Of a DNA stretch of 60,000 nucleotides, positions 50,401 through 59,400 are shown one piece after another. The DNA lies in the NCBI RefSeq assembly GCF_964355755.1, contig NC_092678.1:2319922-2379921 (forward strand). Direction: 5' to 3'. This stretch comes from Antedon mediterranea. Its lineage: Eukaryota > Echinodermata > Crinoidea > Comatulida > Antedonidae. The notes under the pieces are model-generated. The model was not told the origin of the DNA. It ran no database searches and saw nothing but the letters and a program-made list of their open reading frames with translations. Numbering within the stretch: the stretch's first letter is position 1; every line of letters starts with the position of its first letter. The translations under genes were made by a program, and so were the position numbers.

Positions 50401-53400
50401 GTTACATCTCTCTCTGTAAGTTTGCCTTTCACATGCTAGGCCGATTGCCAGTCATATGTTACATCTCTCTCTGTAAGTTTTCCTTTCACATGCTAGGCCG
50501 ATTGCCAGTCATATGTTACATCTCTCTCTGTAAGTTTGCCTTTCGCATGCTAGGCCGATTGCCAGTCATATGTTACATCTCTCTCTGTAAGTTTGCCTTT
50601 CACATGCTAGGCCGATTGCCAGTCATATGTTACATCTCTCTCTGTAAGTTTGCCTTTCGCATGCTAGGCCGATTGCCAGTCATATGTTACATCTCTCTCT
50701 GTAAGTTTGCCTTTCACATGCTAGGCCGATTGCCAGTCATATGTTACATCTCTCTCTGTAAGTTTGCCTTTCGCATGCTAGGCCGATTGCCAGTCATATG
50801 TTACATCTCTCTCTGTAAGTTTGCCTTTCACATGCTAGGCCGATTGGCAGTCATATGTTGCATCTCTCTCTGTAAGTTTGCCTTTCACATGCTAGGCCGA
50901 TTGCCAGTCATATGTTACATCTCTCTGTAAGTTTGCCTTTCGCATGCTAGGCCGATTGCCAGTCATATGTTACATCTCTCTCTGTAAGTTTGCCTTTCAC
51001 ATGCCAGGCCGATTGCCAGTCATATGTTGCATCTCTCTCTGTAAGTTTGGTCAGTTAATGTATCACTTTTGTTTCTCTCAGATTTGGTCTCAAACAGCAG
51101 TTAATAGCAAACTGGTACCACGTACTGACACGCTCTCAAAGGTCCGTGTAGCATCTGTTTTCGCAAATCAGGATGAGAAAAAAGACGATAACAATGATGA
51201 AATTACTGTCTTAGAAAAAGTTAGAGAAGTGAGTAATATTAAATGATGAATATATATTCTTCTGTTTTTTAACAGCTATAATTTTATTTTTTGATGATTT
51301 TTAAATTTTTGATTTAGTTGATGATTAGAAGGAACTTGAGTTACAATTTACAGTCCTTATTTAATTTATGTTCAGCGCATTGAGAGCTTGCTTATATACG
51401 CTATATAAGAATGAATTATTATCTCTAAAATGCTTTTTATATTTCTCAGACGGTCGAGGCGGAAGTTGTAAACCCAGAGGAGGGTTGTAAATATTATGAG
51501 CAGATGCAGTTTGGAGCAATGTGGTATAAATTGGGTGATCACGTGTTTGTCCGCTCTGATCAACTCAGACCGTTCATCGCTAGAATTGACAAAATGTGGT
51601 TGGATGCTAAGTAAGTCATTCATATTTTTTTGATATCTTTTTTAGTAAAAATCTTGATACAATAAATACACTGGTGGGGTAGCCAACACTTGAAAGAAGA
51701 GGTTAAAACAAATGTTCATACACATGATTTACACATAATTGTTTGTTACAGCGAAGATCCCTGGTTCCACGGTCCTTGGTTTGTGCACCCGTCTGAGACG
51801 GAACATCCTCCGACACGGATGTTTTACAAGAATGAAGTCTTCCTCAGTTCTATTGAGGATACGAACCCGATGAGAAGCATCAGCGGAAAATGCGCTGTCC
51901 TGGGATACAAGGATTATACGTCATGTAAGTTAATTTATTTGTGGTCATGTGATCCTCTGATGGACATGCTCCATAAGCACTTTTCCAAAGTTTTCTAGTG
52001 TAGACTAGGCTAAAGCTCTTTGTACACCATCAAACTAGTTTGACAAAAAAAGTGTTATTTGTCCATGGTAGTGATATGCCTAAATATAGTAGTGATATGA
52101 CATCATCATATCCATATATGGGCACATCACATTTTTTTGTCAAACTAGTTCGATGGTGTAGACTGAGCTTAAAACTCCCAAATACAACAAACATTACATT
52201 AGATTTTTTATTCCAACCTTATATGTTTTAATATGAATGGCCTTTAATTAGAGGCATGAAGTACGTTTCTCTATGCACAGTTGTAGCCCAAACCTTCAGC
52301 ATTCCCCATTGTTGATGGTTTGTTTAAATTCATAACATGTGCTACAGTAACGCGTCTACTGGTAGCACTTTCAGCAGTATCTCATTGCTGACAGTGTCAC
52401 ACGTAGGTCAACATAGCTTGCTATCTTCATCAGACATTATAAATCAAAATTTGTGTTGGATTTCATTTCTAAATACATTTAACCCGTAAACTCTTTATTA
52501 TTCTACTGTTTAGACATGTTTGTGTACACTATTTACTAGAAGTTGGCTTTCTGTCCATTGATCTCATGAACATCAAAGACTGTTATTTAAATCACTGAGT
52601 TCACCAACCTTTTTTCGCAAACTAGTTTGTCAAGAAAGTACATGACCAAACTTCTGCAAAACAATCTTCTGCATTTTGCTGTAGTTTTATCAACCGGTCG
52701 AAACTGGCAAACTTTAGATAACTTTTTTTTCCAAACTCCAGAGTTTGCTCAAGCTTGCAAACTAAAGTTCATTAGTGTAGACTAGCCTTGATTGAGAGTT
52801 GAAAAAAAAATCAACGTATGAACAATTCATTTTTGTTTTCAAAGGTCGTCCAACCGAAGTTCCAGAAGAACATGTGTTTATCTGCGAATCACAATACAAA
52901 GAAGCAGAAAAACAAATTCGCAAGATCAAACATCTGAAGAGGTTTAAATCTCTCTCAAACAAAGTCATTGATGATGAGATGTATTTCTTTAAGAAACCTA
53001 TCACCCCTCTTAAGGAGCCGTCGCCCCTCTTGAACGTCCAGGAGGAGGAAGAGGAGATTGAGGATGGGGTGTCACATATGGGTGATAGCGATACAGGGGT
53101 GGACTCTGAGAGTATTACATCCACCCCGAAACTGAAAGCGGTAAGTCGAACCTCGCGGTATTCCCAAATTATTTTTTTACCTGATTAAAGCAACAAAAAC
53201 TACCGTAAACATTCAAAAAGTATCTATAAATGTTCTTGTGTTATTATAACCTGTAAAATTGAAATGCATTACTTTACACAATAATGATGGTGTAATAGAG
53301 GGTTGTGAATACACTGGGGTGGATTGCAGTACTAAACAATGCCTTTTGTTTGCGAGCTTAACTCTTAAGCCTATTTTACACTAGACGAATTTATTCGCGC

Positions 53401-56400
53401 GACGCGAATTATTTCGAGGATACGCATGCGCTGTTTGTTTTTTCTTTGAAACGTTACCTTCGCAGCATCGCTCTAGCCGCTCGCAATTTTTCGCCGCGAC
53501 GAAAAAGTGAGTTCGACCAGTTTTAACTTTTTCGTTGATCGTCGCAGCGAAATAAAGCGCAAGCCAATAAAATCGATAGAAATGTCTACGTCATACTTGT
53601 AACCTGACCAGACCTGACCTTTTATTCCTCCTCATCCCGAGAAAAAAATGGATGAAAATAATATTTCGTGGTTCTGTGATACATTACTAGTTCAATTAAT
53701 AGTACAATTGATGCTACTGATATCGAGGAAAACATCGAAGAGCCAAATGTTGCACTTGAATTTAACAAGGAACTGTTCTTGTAATGACAGGCCGATGAAA
53801 CAAACTGCCTGGGTGAAAATAGGGCAAGTCTTTAACAAAGACGGTAAGTATACTAGGCCTAGGCCTAGGTATACTAATTATTAATTTTAGTATATATATT
53901 ATTAGTTAATAATCGTGATTTTATAAGTAATAGTTGTCTAACATTCACTGCAGCCATTTTCATTTTGCGCTAATCATCGCTAATGGCGCGAAAACTACCG
54001 AGCGAATCGAATCACGAATTGCTAGTGTAAAATAAAATATACAATCGCGCGAACTTTTTCGCGGCGAAATAATTCGCGTCGCGCGAATAAATTCGTCTAG
54101 TGTAAAATAGGCTTTAAGCTTGGTTCCCACTAGAACGTAACGCAAGGACGTAAACGCAACGCAAGCGTTTTAACCAATGACAAGCGAAGTTATAGACAGT
54201 TAGCAATCACAAGCGAATAAGCCATCGCTTGTGATTGGTCAATTCACTTGCGTTGCGTTACGTCCTTGCGTTGCGTCGCTAGTGGGAACCACGATTTAAG
54301 CTCTGTCTACACTATCAAACTTTATGTGACAATAAAAATGTGATGTGCCCTTATAATGATGATGTCATATCACTGCCATATTTAAGCATATCACTACCAT
54401 ATTTGGGCACATCACACTATTTTTGTCAAACTAGTTTGATAGTGTAGACAGAGAGTACACATATACATATTGCAATTCTCCCCATGTGTGTATACTGAAA
54501 TCTTATTCTATTCTTACAATTAACCTTATTTATGATTTAAAGTTATTATGAAAGGCACCTTGTTAGGGTACACCCTTCTCGATGCTGCAAAGCACTTTGC
54601 TTTATCTAATGCTATGATGGTATACTGCTACTAACAAAGGAAAAGATAGCACTGTGATTGGAATCGGTAAATGTTTGACTGTGAAATAGTAGAGAAACAC
54701 ATATTTGCCAAGTGTTTGTATAAGGGTATTGCGTGTTGTGTTGGGTGGATTTTAAGTTTGATTTTGAAAAGGTGTATTTTAAATATTGCCTTTTTACGAA
54801 TGAATACATGGACCTGTTTTGTGTTCTGATAATTGTGATGTGAATATGTATAGAAGGTGAATTTTTGTTTTAGCATGAGTGTTTGGCGAGACCTGAGACC
54901 CATTTGTAGAAATTGACTGTGTACCACTTTGTTTCTTTGAAACAATATTTTCAAAAATTTACGATTTATCCTTTATATATGGGTATACAGATCAGCCTTC
55001 AATTAAAGACCATTTTTTTAACTGTGGTTTTATTTAGGGAACATTTTTATTAAATAATTCTTGTTAAAAATAACAATCTGACTTAGGAGTAAGAAACATA
55101 GTTTTTGCTGGGTTTCTTGTTAATGAATGCGTAGCAATAAGGTAATTTAGTGTAGCATTTTGTTATACTACACTGCACTGGTGGAAGAGTTCCCTGATAT
55201 TGCCTGTGTGTTGTGCATCTAGGCCACAGAAAATGGTTTACTAATTGGCGTGGTCTTTAATTAAAGGCAGAGGGAGCTGTTTATCTATGAGTGTTGTTTC
55301 CACATTCTATATTTTGTTTTACTAATATGGGTAGCACCTTTCTTTTACATGCTTTCTCAGAAATCGCGCCACGCAAGCGGGTTTATTTTGTTTGCCAGCG
55401 AAAATCGTCCAGGTGTGCGAATAGCCAATCCCAAGTGGTCATTTGGGGAGATAAGCCGTGATATAGGCCTCAAGGTAACGTGTCTGTCCTTTGTCATTGT
55501 GTCTGACCTTTGACATTTTATATCCATTTTGTTTTTGCATGATGTAGAGTCAAAATACTATAATGCTTAAAAATATATTATTTTCTTATTCTCTTTGGCT
55601 TTTTCTTTGCACATCTAAATTTCTGTATTTTATTTTATAACAATCACATTTTATTATCAGACAACTACAGTAAATAATCAATCTGTTGACAAGATTATAA
55701 ACTGATAACTGTTAATGTTTGTCTTGCACTCATTTGAATTTTATTTATAAATCACTTAATTATAAATTAAAATATAATCTATTTGTCTAATATTATAAGT
55801 CTGTAGTACTGCACACAATATTATACATTCTATTATTTTATTAATATATTTGTTATTGTTAATTATTAACCTGAGATATATCCTCACCCTTTCACCTAAT
55901 AACTTTATTTTCAAAATAAATATATTGGTAAAATTATTTTATGTGGTTTAATTAGTGGCGTAATCTAACGCCAGAGCAGAAGGCAACGTATGAGGAGCGA
56001 GCCACAGAGTGGGCGGAAGCGAGGGCTGCGGAGAAGGAAGCCAACATCCCTCTGCCGTCTGCAGGTTCTGTCTGCATCTACGAATGCCTCTGGGAGGGAT
56101 GTGATCACCAGTATGAAGACAGAGATGACCTGCAAGGTCACATCATTGAGTTGTCAGGACATATTAAGAATACTGCGGATAATGGTAAGTATTAAAGTGT
56201 CTTGCCTTGGGACAATGTAACAGGTCTCAAAACTCCTGATCTCATGATCAGTCCAAAGCCTAACACATTGCGCCACACGTCCCCATTTCTGAGTCAAATT
56301 GTTTCAAATATTTTACAAATTGTTTGTTTTGCAGGAGGGAAGTCGTTTGCCTGTAAATGGAAAGGATGTCCAAGATATAAAAAAAACCAGTAAGTAAGAT

Positions 56401-59400
56401 GTGTATAGACACTCAATGACAATCCTAGGCAACATGTGGCAATCCTTGACAACATGTGACAATCCTAGGCAACATGTGATAATCATAGGCAACATGTAAC
56501 AATCCCAGAGACTCCATGACAATTCTAGACAACATGTGAGTGAGTGAGTGGTCGAGTGGTTAAGACGGTGGAACCGTAAATACGTAGCCATAACATCGGC
56601 AGGGGTTCGAGGCTCATTCACTCCATGGTTCTGGTGGTAGAACGAGTCTTCTTGGATAAGGACTATAAACCGTAGGTCCAGTGTACACATCTAGCTAGCC
56701 TAGTACATCTTTCGAGACGAGTAGGGGTTACCCCGGTGCATTAGTACATCACAGCCACTGATCACCAACTGGGCCCTCTGGGAGACCAGTCTTTGACTGA
56801 AGAGGTTACCCAGTATAAATATATATTTCAATTTAAATCATGTGACAATCCTAGGCAACACATGATAATCCTAGACAACATGTGACAATCCTAGGCAACA
56901 TGTGACAATTCTAGAAACTCCATGACAATCCTAGACAACATGTGACCATCCTAGGCAAAAACGTAACAATCCTAGAAAACATGTGACAATCCTTGGCCAC
57001 ATGTGACAATCCTATAGACTCCATGACAATCTTAGACACTCTTTGACATCCTAGAAAAATACCATGGTTCATAGCAAATCAAGATATTTTATTGTGTTAA
57101 TAGTATCTCATGGGTTGTTCTTTTATTAAACAAGTCTTTGAGAGTGGATTTGTTCTGTCATGAGAAAAATGTTGACATCTGACAGGAATTGAACCCAGGA
57201 CCATGAGATGAGCATCTTAACCACAACTCCACTCAATTGTTTCAATTTTTCTCTCTTGCAGACCTTTCCCTGTGATGGGGCGTCTAATCCGCCATTGCAA
57301 GGAAGTCCACATCCGACATGCGGCCAAGTACGTGTTCCCATCGCAAATCGGACGCAGCTATTTCTCCTGCGAGAGTGTTCAGAACGGGTTAAACGTGATG
57401 GCTCCTGGACAGAATGCGGTGATGGGCATAGTGGGGCCACCCACTCCAGTAGGTATGGCAGCTCGTCAGATCAACCCAGGCTTTAACCCAATGTTACAAG
57501 GTATAAGTTTAATTTGATGGGTAGTTGTAGTGGAATCAACCATTTATCACTGTGTGTGCTCTTCATCTACTACTATTTGGTGTAGAAGGCTGCTAAGGTC
57601 ATCACTGGGTATTTGATGCATCAACCTCTATCACAGAATCCTTTTTCTATTTCATCTACTACTAACGTATATGAAAACATTACGGTTGCATTTTGCTTTT
57701 AGCAAGCTAAACATGTTTGAAGTGTACTTATTCCATCGACATCATAATCTATATCTTAATCATTATCACTATTTTCTCAGTCAATTTATCTGTTATGCAT
57801 GACCAATTACTTAGAACATTACATAGCATATACTTATATATATATATTTAAGAAAATGTTATATTTCAATCTACCTTATGATAGTGTGACAAGAAACTTC
57901 TAATCTATTGGAATGGAAGTTTAGGTCTGGTTTCCACTAGGACACAATGCAAGGGCATTAGTGCAACTCAAGTAATTTGACCAATCAATAGAAATTGATC
58001 ATCCGAACAGTTGCTTGTCATTGGTCAACTTGCTTACATTGTGCTTACGTCCTTCCATTGCCTCATAGTGGGAACCAAGCTTTAATAGTATAGTTTAGAT
58101 CAGTCTAATTTTTCAATACTCAAACGATACCACTAATAGGGAGATTTTGATTTGCAACGACCGACGACCAAACTACGTCATGTTAGTTCATTGTGCACAT
58201 TCTTGAACATTAGGACGTGTGTCCTCGATCCTCACCTCGACACAGATTTGATGGTTTCTTTGTCGAGGTGACAACACATCGATCTCCCCCCCCCCCCCCA
58301 TGACAGCTAAAATAAAATTAAGACTATTAAAATTTCTGGATCCGCTCCCTGCTTTCAGACCTGGATGAATCACAATATATTTTGAATATGAAATGAAATT
58401 GATTCATTGAGAATGAATGTTAACATACATACATACATACATGGTCATAATAATCATGTTTGTAATATACAAAGTTATGATGGTTATCTATTGTCTAAAG
58501 ATTATTAATATTTATTACAATTACTCATTTCTTTACACTCATAAGCATGTATTGCATTGCGGGAGCAGGGAGTTGTTATTAGTACTAATAACAACTCCCT
58601 GGCGGGAGCAAGTCTGAATAGAATGCTAGATTAACAGACATTTTTCATAGACAATGCAACGATTTGAATTTTACTAATATATTACTTAATTTATTCATTA
58701 TTTCAGGTCAAATGCAGGGATACCCTCAGCAAGGGATGCCGCAACAATGGCATCAGCAACAAGGGGGCCAGTGGCAACAGGTGCAGCAGCAACCAGGCCA
58801 GTATATGACCCCAGGTCAACCTATGCAGCAGTATCAGATGATGCAACAGGGTATGGGGTCACAACAGGGTCACATAATGCAGCAAGGTAATGTCATAGGT
58901 CGTGTGAGTGACCTCTTTGATTTTGTTAGTAGTTTTCAATGAGTATAAATGTATTTGAATAAATCTAGCTATTTGCAGTTTAACTACATGTGTGATGTGT
59001 TACAATTTGATTGTGCATGGGCCTTTTATTATTACATGTGTGTGTATTTAAATTGTAAAATAAACTGTATAATAGTGTATATATATGCAGTATTAGGGGT
59101 GGGGTTATAGAACTTTATTTTATGTAGCAAGCATGTTTTGTATGTGAACAACCCATGCATGTTTCCTCCTAATAGGTATGATGCCATATAACCAGCCTCC
59201 TCCGATGATGATGGCACCACTGCCGCACCTCATGGCTCCTGGAAACCCCCCTCCTCCACCTCATCATCCACCCCCTCCTCCTCAAATGCTAGGCCCTCAG
59301 CCTGTGCAACTTCAACAACAAGGTCTAAAATCATTTTTAAATCCACTTTCACTTTCAATAAAAACACTTTGCTTTCTTTAGCCACAATATTTTTTTTATA

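Noticed and set aside
49464-50930. 488-codon open frame with 19-residue repeats
   Set aside because: It is the 57-bp intronic minisatellite read in one frame. It stays open because 57 is divisible by three and has no start context, domain or splice support.
56540-56620. tRNA-Leu/Ser-like gene
   Set aside because: A and B boxes are present, but no paired acceptor stem is evident and the sequence continues into a SINE body with target duplications.
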